This document shows positions 46,840-55,457 of a stretch of DNA of 64,000 nt, piece by piece. This DNA is from Aquificota bacterium (GTDB taxonomy: Bacteria > Aquificota > Aquificia > Aquificales > Hydrogenothermaceae), in NCBI GenBank assembly GCA_013153635.1, contig JAADDZ010000006.1:20490-84489 (forward strand), read 5' to 3'. The notes under the pieces are model-generated. The model made no database searches, was not told the origin of the DNA, and saw only the letters and a list, made by a program, of their open reading frames with translations. Made by a program: the position numbers and the translations under genes. Position 1 is the stretch's first letter. Each line of letters begins with the position of its first letter.

Positions 46840-47023
46840 TACTTTTTAATACTTACTTATCTTAAATAACTAAACTATTTTCAAACTAGCATAAATCATT
46901 GTTTAAGAAAAAACAATATTATTCGGTTATTATAATTAAACTTTAATAATGGATACTATAAAATAAATTTATTAATAATAATACATATTCTAATAAGAAA
47001 ATGTAAATATTTTTGAGGTACTT

Positions 47024-48067
47024 ATGGAAATATTATTACCGATAGCAGGGGTAAAAGTAAATATTTTTGTGATTCTTTCTTTGGGAATTTTTGTTGGATT
47101 CTTGTCTGGTTTGTTAGGTATTGGTGGAGGTATTATTCTAAATCCAGCACTTATAAAACTTGGTATTCCTCCTATAGTGACAGTAGGAACTTCTATATCC
47201 CAAATGGTAGGGGCTACTGTTTCTGGCTTCTTGGCTCATCTTAAGCTAAAAAATATTGATATAAAGCTTGGTATATATATGGTAATTGCTGGGTTTATCG
47301 GGGGTGGTATCGGTGTTTATCTAACAAAAGTTCTAGAAGATGCAGGAATGTTTAGAGAGGTGTTATTGAGTCTGTACTCTTTTTATTTAGGCTTTACAGG
47401 ATTAACTATGCTTATCGATGTTATAAAAGGGAAGAGGGAAAAAAAAGGTTCAAAACTATTAAAACTGTTAGAAAACTTACCTTTTAAAGTATCTTTTGAA
47501 TCAGGAACCATTTCTGTGTTTATTCCTATAGGTATAGGGTTTATTGCTGGGTTTTTAGCGGCTGTCATGGGCGTAGGTGGAGGGTTTGTAATAATTCCTG
47601 CTTTGATATATCTAGCAGGATTTCCTGTTCATAAGGCTGTAGGAATGAGTCTGTTTCAGATGATATTTGTTACTTCTTTTCTTACTTATTTCCATGCAAC
47701 GATAAATTTTGGAGTGGATATTGTGCTTAGTTTGTTGCTTATGTTTGGTTCTTCTTTTGGAGCAGTATTTGGTGCGGCTTTTGGTCAGAAGATAAAAAAA
47801 GAGTATACCAAGTTTATACTGGCTGTTATTGTCACTTCTGTTGCTTTACTTAGTATGTATCAGCTGTTTTTTGAGAAAGGTAATGAAAAAAAGGTAGATA
47901 CGATGGTACTCCTTGATAATCCTATAGCAAAGTTTGCGTATGAAAATCCTTCTTTGTACGCTATTTTAACAATATTTGTTAGTATAGTTTTTGGGACTAT
48001 AATTAGTATACTTACCCACAGATTGAAAGTTTTAGTAGAGATAAAATTAGAAAGGTTAAGAAGGTAG
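47024..48067 (+). CDS. TauE/SafE-family (sulfite/anion) permease
   Basis: A 347-residue protein with 8-9 TM helices and the two internal repeats of the TSUP family, each opening with a glycine-rich segment: LSGLLGIGGGIILNPALI and LAAVMGVGGGFVIIPALI. Family members export or import sulfite, sulfonates or sulfoacetate; a role in sulfur metabolism fits the likely host but is inferred. A second cytoplasmic stretch (DVIKGKREKKGSKLL) is longer than usual. The next gene starts 7 bp downstream. Confidence 0.88.
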   Translation: MEILLPIAGVKVNIFVILSLGIFVGFLSGLLGIGGGIILNPALIKLGIPPIVTVGTSISQMVGATVSGFLAHLKLKNIDIKLGIYMVIAGFIGGGIGVYLTKVLEDAGMFREVLLSLYSFYLGFTGLTMLIDVIKGKREKKGSKLLKLLENLPFKVSFESGTISVFIPIGIGFIAGFLAAVMGVGGGFVIIPALIYLAGFPVHKAVGMSLFQMIFVTSFLTYFHATINFGVDIVLSLLLMFGSSFGAVFGAAFGQKIKKEYTKFILAVIVTSVALLSMYQLFFEKGNEKKVDTMVLLDNPIAKFAYENPSLYAILTIFVSIVFGTIISILTHRLKVLVEIKLERLRR

Positions 48068-48074
48068 TTTTCCG

Positions 48075-48821
48075 TTGAAAATCGGGTGGATAGATTATCT
48101 AAATACGGTTCCTTTTAGAAAAGCGATTGTTAATCGTAACGGTAAAGTCATTATAAAAGGAGTTCCTTCCTTTTTAAATAAGCTCATATACGAATCTAAA
48201 ATAGATATAGGTATTGTTTCTTCTGCTGAATATATTGAACATTTTAATAGATACTTTCTTTTTTCTGATGTTTCTATATCTTCTTATAAAAAAGTTTATT
48301 CTGTGGTTTTAGTTTCAGATGTTCCTATGGAGCGTTTGGAATATATATATCTTTCTAAAGAGTCAAAAACTTCCAACCTTCTTATAGAGATTATTCTAAG
48401 AAAGTTTCTATCTAAAGATACACAGATTGGGTTTGATATACCATCAAAAATGAAAACAGGTTTTTTGCTTATCGGTAATAAGGCTTTAGAAGAAAAACAG
48501 AAATTCAAGTATGTTTATGACTTGTCTGATATTTGGTTTTCTTATACTAAACTACCGTTTGTGTTTGCACTTTGGTGTGTAAGAAGGGAGTTTTACTATC
48601 AGTCTTTAGATAGTGTTGAAAGATTTAAACTAAACTTAAAAAGTAGTGTAAATGAGTTTTTTAAAAAGGATATAAAGTATCTAAAACCTGATGTGAGAAA
48701 TTACCTCCAAAATCTAGATTTTTCTCTTACAAAAGAGCATATTTTGAGCTTGGAGCGTTTTTCTTCTTATCTAAAAGAGTTAAACTTAATAGATAAAATG
48801 CCGAATTTTGAGTTTGTTTAG
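48075..48821 (+). CDS. mqnA: Chorismate dehydratase (menaquinone, futalosine route)
   Basis: A 248-residue periplasmic-binding-protein-like enzyme that turns chorismate into 3-[(1-carboxyvinyl)oxy]benzoate, the first step of the futalosine pathway. Family patterns are KIGWIDYLNTVPF, KIDIGIVSSAEYI and LSDIWFSYTKLPFVFALW. The start is a TTG. The protein is diverged in the middle, so the assignment rests on those motifs. It precedes the MnmD gene by 5 bp; other mqn genes are not in the window. Confidence 0.8.
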   Translation: MKIGWIDYLNTVPFRKAIVNRNGKVIIKGVPSFLNKLIYESKIDIGIVSSAEYIEHFNRYFLFSDVSISSYKKVYSVVLVSDVPMERLEYIYLSKESKTSNLLIEIILRKFLSKDTQIGFDIPSKMKTGFLLIGNKALEEKQKFKYVYDLSDIWFSYTKLPFVFALWCVRREFYYQSLDSVERFKLNLKSSVNEFFKKDIKYLKPDVRNYLQNLDFSLTKEHILSLERFSSYLKELNLIDKMPNFEFV

Positions 48822-48826
48822 AAGCT

Positions 48827-49693
48827 ATGAAAAAGATAATTACAAGAGATGGTTCTGAAACTTTGTTTAATACGGATTTTAATGAAGCTTATCATTCTAC
48901 AAAGGCAGGGGCGTTAACAGAAAGTCTATATAAGTTTATTTATCCTTGTAAAATCGATAGATTAGCAGAACAAGAAAGGACTATTAATATTTTAGATGTG
49001 GGGTTTGGTTTGGGTTATAATGTAGCGACCGCTATCTTTGTGTCAAAAGAAAAGAACCCAAATTTTCATCTAAATATACTGTCTGTAGAGAGTGATAAAG
49101 ATATTCTACAGAAGATAAAACTTGTGGATTTTCCCTCTGCTTTAAAAGAGATATACAAAGGTCTGTTAACAGGAGTTTTTAGTCATAGTCTCATAGGTGA
49201 TAAAGTCTATAGAGTATATAAAGTTAAAAGTACACATTTTTCTTTGAATATTGTGTTTGGAGATGGTAGAGAAGTTATGCAAGATTTCTTAAAACAGAAA
49301 TATGTTTTTGATGCTGTTTTCTATGATGCTTTTTCTCCAAAAGTGAATGCTGAAATGTGGACTTTAGAGATTTTTAGGGTTGTTTATAGGCTCATGACTC
49401 AAAAAGCTATCTTAGCTACTTATAGTGCTTCTCTATCTGTAAGGAAAGCTCTACTAAGGGCAGGTTTTAAGATTGGTTTAGTTCAACCTATAGGAAGAAA
49501 GAGCTTTTCTACCGTAGCAACGAAAAACGGTGATATTCCTCCTCTACCAGAAGAAGAAAGAGTACGGATAGAAAATTCCCCTTATGCTTGTGTTATGAGA
49601 GATAAAGGGTTAAAAACCCCTCGTCATGTTATATACGAAAACTGGCTGAAAGAAGTGGAAATTAAAAAAGCCTTAATCTCTCAACGCATTTAA
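48827..49693 (+). CDS. MnmD-type tRNA methyltransferase (MnmC methylase domain)
   Basis: A 288-residue SAM-dependent methylase corresponding to the N-terminal half of MnmC, acting on the wobble uridine (nm5U to mnm5U). Motifs are GSETLFNTDFNEAYHS, the SAM loop LDVGFGLGYNVA and YDAFSPKVNAEMWTLEIF. The FAD-dependent C-terminal domain of MnmC is missing, as in stand-alone MnmD enzymes. Its end overlaps the convergent PNPOx gene by 21 bp. Confidence 0.88.
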   Translation: MKKIITRDGSETLFNTDFNEAYHSTKAGALTESLYKFIYPCKIDRLAEQERTINILDVGFGLGYNVATAIFVSKEKNPNFHLNILSVESDKDILQKIKLVDFPSALKEIYKGLLTGVFSHSLIGDKVYRVYKVKSTHFSLNIVFGDGREVMQDFLKQKYVFDAVFYDAFSPKVNAEMWTLEIFRVVYRLMTQKAILATYSASLSVRKALLRAGFKIGLVQPIGRKSFSTVATKNGDIPPLPEEERVRIENSPYACVMRDKGLKTPRHVIYENWLKEVEIKKALISQRI

Positions 49694-50107
49694 GACGATA
49701 GTATCAAACTCTAAAGCTTTTTGGATATTTCCTGTATGTTCAAATGGTATCTCTCCTGTTATTGTAGCTCCCGGGAAGAGGTTGTTATTTACTTCTTCTA
49801 CTTTTACTTCTATAACTGATACAGGGAAAGGAAGTTCTTCTATTTTTTCTTTTATGATTTTGGCTTTTCCTAGAATGCTCGCCGCTATCTCTGGTCCAAA
49901 GACTTCTATGCTTGTGTATGGGTTGTTTCTAATATTGTCTGCTGTTCGAGAATCACTACTTATAGCAAATCGGATAGTGCTTTCGTCCAGTGCTATAAGC
50001 CAAGATACAAATGTAGTGTATGGCTTATTGTCTGGTGTTACAGTAGCAACTACAGATGGAGTTAAATCTTTAAGTAAATCTAGTAGATTTTTATCTAATC
50101 TATCCAT
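49673..50107 (-). CDS. Pyridoxamine 5'-phosphate oxidase-like flavin-binding protein
   Basis: A 144-residue split beta-barrel protein of the PNPOx-like superfamily: LTPSVVATVTPDNKPYTTFVSWL, then RFAISSDSRTADNIRNNPYTSIEVFG. Members bind FMN or F420 and have varied roles; true PdxH is longer, so a vitamin B6 function is not supported. It is 41 bp downstream of the SAM decarboxylase gene, same strand. Confidence 0.82.
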   Translation of the reverse strand: MDRLDKNLLDLLKDLTPSVVATVTPDNKPYTTFVSWLIALDESTIRFAISSDSRTADNIRNNPYTSIEVFGPEIAASILGKAKIIKEKIEELPFPVSVIEVKVEEVNNNLFPGATITGEIPFEHTGNIQKALEFDTIVLNALRD

Positions 50108-50148
50108 AGTTATCCTCCAAGCTCTTTTTGAAATAATAATAACTTATT

Positions 50149-50559
50149 TTAACTGGAGGATACAGGTTCAAGTTCTATTTTTTCTATATTTGTCTTAGCT
50201 TCGCTTATCGGTACTACGCCTCTTTCTGCAATCTTTTCGTCTACTCTCTTTGGTTTTAATACTTTGAGTATATATTCCATAGCTTTGAAGGTTTTTTCTT
50301 TTCCTCCGCATGTGTAAACATCTATAGCCGCATAGCCGTGTTCTGGCCATGTATGTATTGAGATGTGGGACTCTTCAAGGAGGATAACTCCTGTTGCTCC
50401 GTGAGGGTAAAATTGATGAAAGTGAGATGATAGTTTACTAAGGTCTGCGTATTTCACAGCTCCCTCTAAAAGGGATTTAACGTCTTCTACATGGTCTATT
50501 TTATCGAACGCTATACCATAAAGGTCAGCTAGGATATGCAGTCCGAGGGTTTTTTCCAT
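50149..50559 (-). CDS. speD: S-adenosylmethionine decarboxylase proenzyme (prokaryotic)
   Basis: A 136-residue proenzyme that cleaves itself at Glu63-Ser64 (LEESHISIHTWPEHG) to create the pyruvoyl cofactor. His69 and Cys84 region (DVYTCG) complete the active site. It supplies aminopropyl groups for spermidine and the long polyamines of thermophiles. The N-terminus GLHILADLYG is typical. Its SD (GGAGG) lies within a possible upstream ORF that overlaps the start. Confidence 0.95.
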   Translation of the reverse strand: MEKTLGLHILADLYGIAFDKIDHVEDVKSLLEGAVKYADLSKLSSHFHQFYPHGATGVILLEESHISIHTWPEHGYAAIDVYTCGGKEKTFKAMEYILKVLKPKRVDEKIAERGVVPISEAKTNIEKIELEPVSSS

Positions 50560-50612
50560 TTTCTATCCTCCTTTCTTATTTTTCTTAAGATGTTCGGGCT
50601 TATCTTGCCCAT
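50529..50612 (-). CDS. Possible leader ORF upstream of and overlapping speD
   Basis: A 27-codon ORF beginning MGKISPNILRKIRKE. Its ATG (50612-50610) follows AAAGGAGG at 10 nt. The stop (TAG) is 29 nt inside speD in another frame, so translating it would run ribosomes through the speD start. The product is strongly basic. A GGGC/GCCC hairpin covers its first codons. Regulation of speD by translational coupling or attenuation is an inference; it may also be chance. Confidence 0.4.
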   Translation of the reverse strand: MGKISPNILRKIRKEDRKWKKPSDCIS

Positions 50613-50657
50613 GACAGAAAAACCTCCTTTAAAGGTTATTTGTTTGAAAGAGCAAAC

Positions 50658-50687
50658 ATTATAATACATAAACAACCAACGAATCAA
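50658..50687 (-). promoter_or_regulatory. Promoter of speD
   Basis: TTGATT (50687-50682), 18-bp spacer, perfect TATAAT (50663-50658). It gives a leader of about 90 nt before the speD ATG. Confidence 0.65.
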
Positions 50688-50734
50688 TAAAAATTTCACA
50701 ATTATTTATAATATTAGAATTTTATAAATTTGCA

Positions 50735-50768
50735 AATATTTTATCTTCTCAAAAAGAGGTAAAATATT
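50735..50768 (+). promoter_or_regulatory. Inverted repeat upstream of purL
   Basis: A perfect 9-bp arm pair AATATTTTA/TAAAATATT with a 16-nt centre containing a further CTC/GAG pair, 32 bp before the purL ATG. It may be an operator or an mRNA hairpin. No matching regulator is identified. Confidence 0.35.
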
Positions 50769-50799
50769 CATAGTAATAATACTGGTTAAGGAGTTTTTA

Positions 50800-53043
50800 A
50801 TGGACGAAAAACTTTTGTCTGCTCACGGGTTGTCTTTGGAAGAATATAAAAGGATTATTCAATTGATAGGGAGAGAGCCTAATGAAATAGAACTAGGAAT
50901 TTTCGGGGCGTTGTGGAGTGAACACTGTTCTTATAAATCTTCAAAACCTTTTTTAAAAAATTTTCCAACTCAAGCTCCTTGGGTACTTCAAGGTCCCGGA
51001 GAAAATGCAGGGGTTGTCGAAATAGACGATAAGTATGCAGTAGCTTTTAAGATAGAGAGTCATAATCACCCTTCTTATATAGAGCCTTTTCATGGTTCAG
51101 CTACAGGAGTAGGAGGTATTATTAGAGACGTTCTATCTATGGGGGCTAGACCTGTATGTGCTTTTGATAGCTTGAGATTTGGAGACCCGAGAGAAGATGG
51201 TAAAAGGGAATTCATAAAAGACGCAAAACCTATCGTTCAAGGAGTCGTAAAGGGAATAGGTTTTTATGGAAACTGTATTGGAGTTCCTACCGTAGGAGGA
51301 GAAGTAGTTTTTGATGAGGTCTATGCAGGAAATCCATTGGTGAATGCTTTTTGTCTTGGTATCTTAAGAAAAGATAGGATATTCAGGGCTAGAGCTACTA
51401 AGGTAGGTCAAAAGATGATTTTGGTTGGTTCAGCTACAGGAAGAGATGGTATACATGGAGCTACAATGGCTTCTGCTGAATTTTCAAAAGATACAGAAGA
51501 GAAAAGACCAAATGTTCAAATAGGAGACCCTTTTTATGGAAAAAGACTTATTGAATGTACATTAGAAGTGATGGATAAGAATCTTATCGTTGGTTGTCAA
51601 GATTTTGGTGCGGCAGGGCTAGCAGGGTCTACTTCAGAGCTAGGTTCTAAGTCAAATATGGGTGTAAAAGTTTACTTAGATAGAGTTCCTCTTAGAGAAG
51701 AGGGAATGACTCCTTATGAAATTCTCCTCTCTGAATCCCAAGAGAGAATGCTGTATGTAGTAGATGATGATAAGGTTGAATCTGTTTTGAGTACCGCTAG
51801 ATGGTACGGATTAGAGGCGGCGGTTATTGGAGAAACGACAGATACAAAGCGCATGGAGGTATTTTTTAAAAATCAAAAGGTAGCTGATTTACCAATATCT
51901 GCTATCGTTGATGAGGCTCCTGTGTATGAAAGACCAAGAAAGAAGCCAGCATATCTAGAGAAGACAAGAGCTTTTAATCAAGATACCCTTGAGGAAGTGG
52001 ATATTTTAGATGCGATAAAAAAGGTGTTATCTTCTCCAACTATATCTAAAAAAGAGTGGGTGTATAGCCAGTATGATTACGAAGTTGGTATAAATACTGT
52101 AATTAAACCCGGAAGCGATAGCGCTGTTTTGAGAGTGAAATGGGCGGTAAAACCACAAATCGATAGTGAAAAGGCTATAGCTATCTCTAGTGATGGAAAT
52201 GGTAGATGGGTGTATCTAGACGCTTATGAAGGAGGAAAAAGGGTTGTAGCTGAATCTGTTAGAAATGTTTATATTACAGGGGCAAAACCTCTAGCTATAA
52301 CAGACTGTCTTAATTGGGGTAATCCTGAAAATCCAGAAATAATGTGGCAGTTTGAACAGGCAACGAAAGGAATGGCTGATGCTTGCAAAATATTAGATGT
52401 TCCGGTGATAAGTGGGAATGTCTCTCTTTATAACGAGACTGTACTTTCGGATAAAAGGATAAACATCTACCCTACACCTATCGTTGTTACAGTAGGGGTT
52501 TTAGATAGTGTACAAAATGCTATACCGTCATTTTACCAAGAGGAAGGGGATTTGGTAGTTCTAGTTGGTGAGGTGGATAAGTCTCCTATGGTTGATGCAA
52601 GCGAATATCTAAAAGAGGTACATGGAAAAGTCCTAGGTAAAATACCTCCTGTTAATCTAGAGTTAGAAAAGAAGCTTGGTGATTTTATAAGAGAAAACCG
52701 TCATATAATAAAATCTAGTCATGATGTTTCTGATGGAGGTTTAATAACCGCTTTACTAGAGTCAGCTTTTTTAGATGAAAAAACTTTTGGACTAGAGATT
52801 AGTATAGATTCAAAATATAGAGTAGATTTTGAGCTTTTTGATGAACTTAGAACTATTATAGTTTTATCTGTATCTCCTGAAAATCTCGATGATTTGGTAA
52901 ACTCCTTAGAGGAGAAAAACATATCTTATAAAGTTGTAGGAAAGGTTCTAGGAGAACCTTCCCTAAGGTTAAATGTGGGCAGTATCTCTTTAGAGGAAGA
53001 TATGGAGGTTCTCAAGTCTATCTGGAAAAATGTATCTTTATAA
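50800..53043 (+). CDS. purL: Phosphoribosylformylglycinamidine synthase subunit
   Basis: A 747-residue enzyme (small-type PurL) that forms FGAM in purine synthesis, needing PurQ and PurS partners encoded elsewhere. The ATP/substrate motifs HCSYKSSKPFL, FKIESHNHPSYIEP and GVGGIIRDVLSMGARPV are intact, and the second half repeats the AIRS-like fold (SHDVSDGGLITALLES). Monocistronic with an SD AAGGAG. It overlaps the tail of the fasciclin gene by 6 bp. Confidence 0.96.
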   Translation: MDEKLLSAHGLSLEEYKRIIQLIGREPNEIELGIFGALWSEHCSYKSSKPFLKNFPTQAPWVLQGPGENAGVVEIDDKYAVAFKIESHNHPSYIEPFHGSATGVGGIIRDVLSMGARPVCAFDSLRFGDPREDGKREFIKDAKPIVQGVVKGIGFYGNCIGVPTVGGEVVFDEVYAGNPLVNAFCLGILRKDRIFRARATKVGQKMILVGSATGRDGIHGATMASAEFSKDTEEKRPNVQIGDPFYGKRLIECTLEVMDKNLIVGCQDFGAAGLAGSTSELGSKSNMGVKVYLDRVPLREEGMTPYEILLSESQERMLYVVDDDKVESVLSTARWYGLEAAVIGETTDTKRMEVFFKNQKVADLPISAIVDEAPVYERPRKKPAYLEKTRAFNQDTLEEVDILDAIKKVLSSPTISKKEWVYSQYDYEVGINTVIKPGSDSAVLRVKWAVKPQIDSEKAIAISSDGNGRWVYLDAYEGGKRVVAESVRNVYITGAKPLAITDCLNWGNPENPEIMWQFEQATKGMADACKILDVPVISGNVSLYNETVLSDKRINIYPTPIVVTVGVLDSVQNAIPSFYQEEGDLVVLVGEVDKSPMVDASEYLKEVHGKVLGKIPPVNLELEKKLGDFIRENRHIIKSSHDVSDGGLITALLESAFLDEKTFGLEISIDSKYRVDFELFDELRTIIVLSVSPENLDDLVNSLEEKNISYKVVGKVLGEPSLRLNVGSISLEEDMEVLKSIWKNVSL

Positions 53044-53469
53044 TAAGCTGTTTATGATATGCAGTATACCATTTGTACATTGAATATCTGGTATCTGTAT
53101 TTTTGCATTTTCTACGAAGATACTATCTCCTTCTTGTTTTATTGTAAATTCATCTCCTTTGAGAGATTTTACTTTTTTGCGTTTTAGAAGTTCTTCTGTC
53201 GTACATGAACCATTTATAAGGTAGGTTCTTAACAGTTTTCTTGCTGATACAGGGTCTTTTAGAGCTTCTTGGAATTGGTGTATTTGGTCTTGGGACATTG
53301 TTTCAAATGCTTCATCTAACGGGGCAAGAACTGTATATTTTCCTCCTGTTATCAGCTCTTCTTTTATACCTGTTGCCTCTATTAGGGCTACAAATTGGCA
53401 TAACTGGTCTGTTTCTAGTAGTTTGCTGAATATATTTGATTTTGTTTCACTAAGATTTAGTAAGCTCAT
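53038..53469 (-). CDS. Single fasciclin-domain protein without signal peptide
   Basis: A 143-residue FAS1 domain. The H1 box reads KYTVLAPLDEAFETM and the H2 box TNGILHIINSLL. Most bacterial fasciclin proteins are secreted adhesins; this one starts directly with soluble sequence (SLLNLSETKSNIF), and no better upstream start is evident, so it is probably cytoplasmic. Role unknown. Confidence 0.85.
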   Translation of the reverse strand: MSLLNLSETKSNIFSKLLETDQLCQFVALIEATGIKEELITGGKYTVLAPLDEAFETMSQDQIHQFQEALKDPVSARKLLRTYLINGSCTTEELLKRKKVKSLKGDEFTIKQEGDSIFVENAKIQIPDIQCTNGILHIINSLL

Positions 53470-53500
53470 TTTTGCCTCCTAGTTTTAAATTTTATATATT

Positions 53501-54373
53501 TTACATTGTTCGTAGTACAAATGGGTTAAATCCTTTGGTTGCTATGATTACATTGTCCCCTATGTTTAGCTCTTTTATCTCTTCTTCCACAGCTACTATT
53601 TTGATAACATTGTTCCCTATAAGGACTGTTATTATATACATAATATCTTCTTTTTCTATGTTTAGAATCTGACCTGTTAGTTTTACTTTTCCGCTTAATT
53701 TTTCTTGGATAAATATATCTTCTGGTTTTCCATGTTTTTTTATCTTTCCTTTTTCTAAGAGGAAAACTCTATCAGACAGCCTGAATATCTCGGAAAAATC
53801 GTGGCTTACTAAGATTGTTGTTAGGTTAAACTCATCATGTATTTTTTTTAACTCTTCTTGTAATTTTTGTCTAGTTTCTAAGTCTAGAGAGGAAAAAGGT
53901 TCATCTAGTAATAAAAGTGTAGGTTTTCTAGCTATTGCTCTAGCTAAAGCAACTTTTTGTTTTTGTCCTCCTGACAGGGTGTCTGGTTTTTTATGTTTTA
54001 TGTTTTCTATCTCGGTAACTTCTAGTACCTTTTTTAAAAAGTTTTTATCCTTTTTTGCCATAGCAAAAGCTATATTTTGTTCAACTGTCATGTTAGGAAA
54101 CAACGCAAAATCTTGGAAAACAAAACCTATCTTTCTTTTTTGAGGAGGGAGGTTTATATTTTTTTCAGTATCAAGCCAGATTTGGTCATTTATCTTTATA
54201 AATCCGTAATCTACTTGTATTAATCCAGCTATTATCTTGAGTAAACTAGTTTTCCCAACCCCTGACTTTCCAAAAATGGTGATGAATTCTCTATTTTTTA
54301 TTGTTATATCTACATCTAATTTGAAAGTTTCTTTAACACTAGATAGCTCTTTTTTTACTTTTATTTCTATCAT
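53501..54373 (-). CDS. modC: Molybdate ABC transporter ATP-binding protein
   Basis: A 290-residue ABC ATPase: Walker A GKSGVGKTS, signature LSGGQKQKVALARAI, Walker B LLLLDEPFSSLD and the switch His in ILVSHDFSEIF. The C-terminal 65 residues are a Mop/TOBE-type oxyanion domain (VKLTGQILNIEKEDIMY). It is the last gene of the mod operon, overlapping modB by 4 bp. Confidence 0.92.
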   Translation of the reverse strand: MIEIKVKKELSSVKETFKLDVDITIKNREFITIFGKSGVGKTSLLKIIAGLIQVDYGFIKINDQIWLDTEKNINLPPQKRKIGFVFQDFALFPNMTVEQNIAFAMAKKDKNFLKKVLEVTEIENIKHKKPDTLSGGQKQKVALARAIARKPTLLLLDEPFSSLDLETRQKLQEELKKIHDEFNLTTILVSHDFSEIFRLSDRVFLLEKGKIKKHGKPEDIFIQEKLSGKVKLTGQILNIEKEDIMYIITVLIGNNVIKIVAVEEEIKELNIGDNVIIATKGFNPFVLRTM

Positions 54374-55065
54374 AGCTTATCTGCCCTTACTATTTTTTTG
54401 TTTATATAAAATAGAGAAAGCAGTATTAAAAAGGAAATGATAAATAAGATTATGGAGTATAGGTGTGCTTTATCGTAGTTTAGAGCTTCTACTTCTTCAT
54501 ATATTGCTATAGAGGCTACTTTTGTTTCTCCGGGTATAGAACCTCCTACCATAAGAACAACTCCAAACTCTCCTATAGTATGAGCAAAAGATAGAACTAT
54601 TCCTGTAAGTATAGATGGTTTTATGTTTGGAATAAGAACCCTAAAAAACGTTTCTATACGGGATTTTCCTAAGGTAAGGGAAGCTTCTATCAAAGATTTT
54701 GGTACTGATAAAAATCCTGACTGTACAGGGTGTACCATAAAAGGTAGACTATATATAACTGATGCAACTACTAAACCTTCAAACGTAAAAATCAGTTTTA
54801 AATCTAATACTTTTTCAAAAAATCCGCCAATAATCGTATCTGGAGAAAAAACTATTAAAAAATAAAAGCCTATAACAGTAGAAGGAAGTACAATAGGCAT
54901 TGCTATTAATGTTTCTAGTATTGGTTTTAGTTTATGTTTAGAGTAAGCAAGGAAGTATCCTATAGGAACTCCAATTATTACTAAAATTAAAGTTGTCAAA
55001 GTAGCTAGTTTGAACGTGATAGTTAATGTTTGAATAAATTCTGTATCGACGAAAAACACTATCAA
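54370..55065 (-). CDS. modB: Molybdate ABC transporter permease
   Basis: A 231-residue permease with 5-6 TM helices. The cytoplasmic EAA-type loop appears as IEASLTLGKSRIETFFRVLIPNIKPS, and FAHTIGEFGVVLMVGGSIPGET is characteristic of ModB. It overlaps both neighbours by 4 bp. Confidence 0.93.
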   Translation of the reverse strand: MIVFFVDTEFIQTLTITFKLATLTTLILVIIGVPIGYFLAYSKHKLKPILETLIAMPIVLPSTVIGFYFLIVFSPDTIIGGFFEKVLDLKLIFTFEGLVVASVIYSLPFMVHPVQSGFLSVPKSLIEASLTLGKSRIETFFRVLIPNIKPSILTGIVLSFAHTIGEFGVVLMVGGSIPGETKVASIAIYEEVEALNYDKAHLYSIILFIISFLILLSLFYINKKIVRADKL

Positions 55066-55457
55066 ATCTCCATAATAGAAATCTCGTTTGTTTTAACAAA
55101 GGCAGTTACTTGGTCTTCAATCTTTAGGTCTAATCTCTTAGCAGAACTAGTGGTTATTATTGATTTTATGGTGTTATTATTCCAAGTCAGAGTAACTTGG
55201 GTTAGTAGTTTTCCCATATTTATGTCTGATATTTTACATTTAAATTGATTTTTTAGGCTTATCTCTCCAGAGAAGTTTTTTGCTATAGATACTTCTGTTT
55301 CTTTAAAGATTACAAAAACCTCTTTTCCTAATTTTAGGAAATCTTCTCTGTCCCCAATTATTATAGAAAATAGTTTTTCATGGTCAACATCTATCTCTAC
55401 TATAGAGATGTTTCCGCTGGTTTCGATTTTTGAGATGAACCCTTTTATCTTATTCAT
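55062..55457 (-). CDS. Stand-alone di-Mop (TOBE) oxyanion-binding protein
   Basis: A 131-residue protein made of two Mop-like domains (about 3-65 and 68-131), the second with SAKRLDLKIEDQVTAFVKTNEISIM, the usual molybdate-binding strand. No DNA-binding domain is present, so it is not ModE. It lies between modA and modB with 4-bp overlaps on both sides. It may store or buffer molybdate or tungstate, as molbindins do (inference). Confidence 0.82.
   Translation of the reverse strand: MNKIKGFISKIETSGNISIVEIDVDHEKLFSIIIGDREDFLKLGKEVFVIFKETEVSIAKNFSGEISLKNQFKCKISDINMGKLLTQVTLTWNNNTIKSIITTSSAKRLDLKIEDQVTAFVKTNEISIMEI

Noticed and set aside
46761..47023. Very AT-rich gap as replication origin
   Set aside because: No cluster of DnaA boxes and no dnaA, dnaN or parAB genes nearby.
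50529..50612. Homology of the speD leader ORF (MGKIS) to the mammalian AdoMetDC leader peptide MAGDIS
   Set aside because: Similarity is a few residues and most likely coincidental; only the gene geometry is worth testing.
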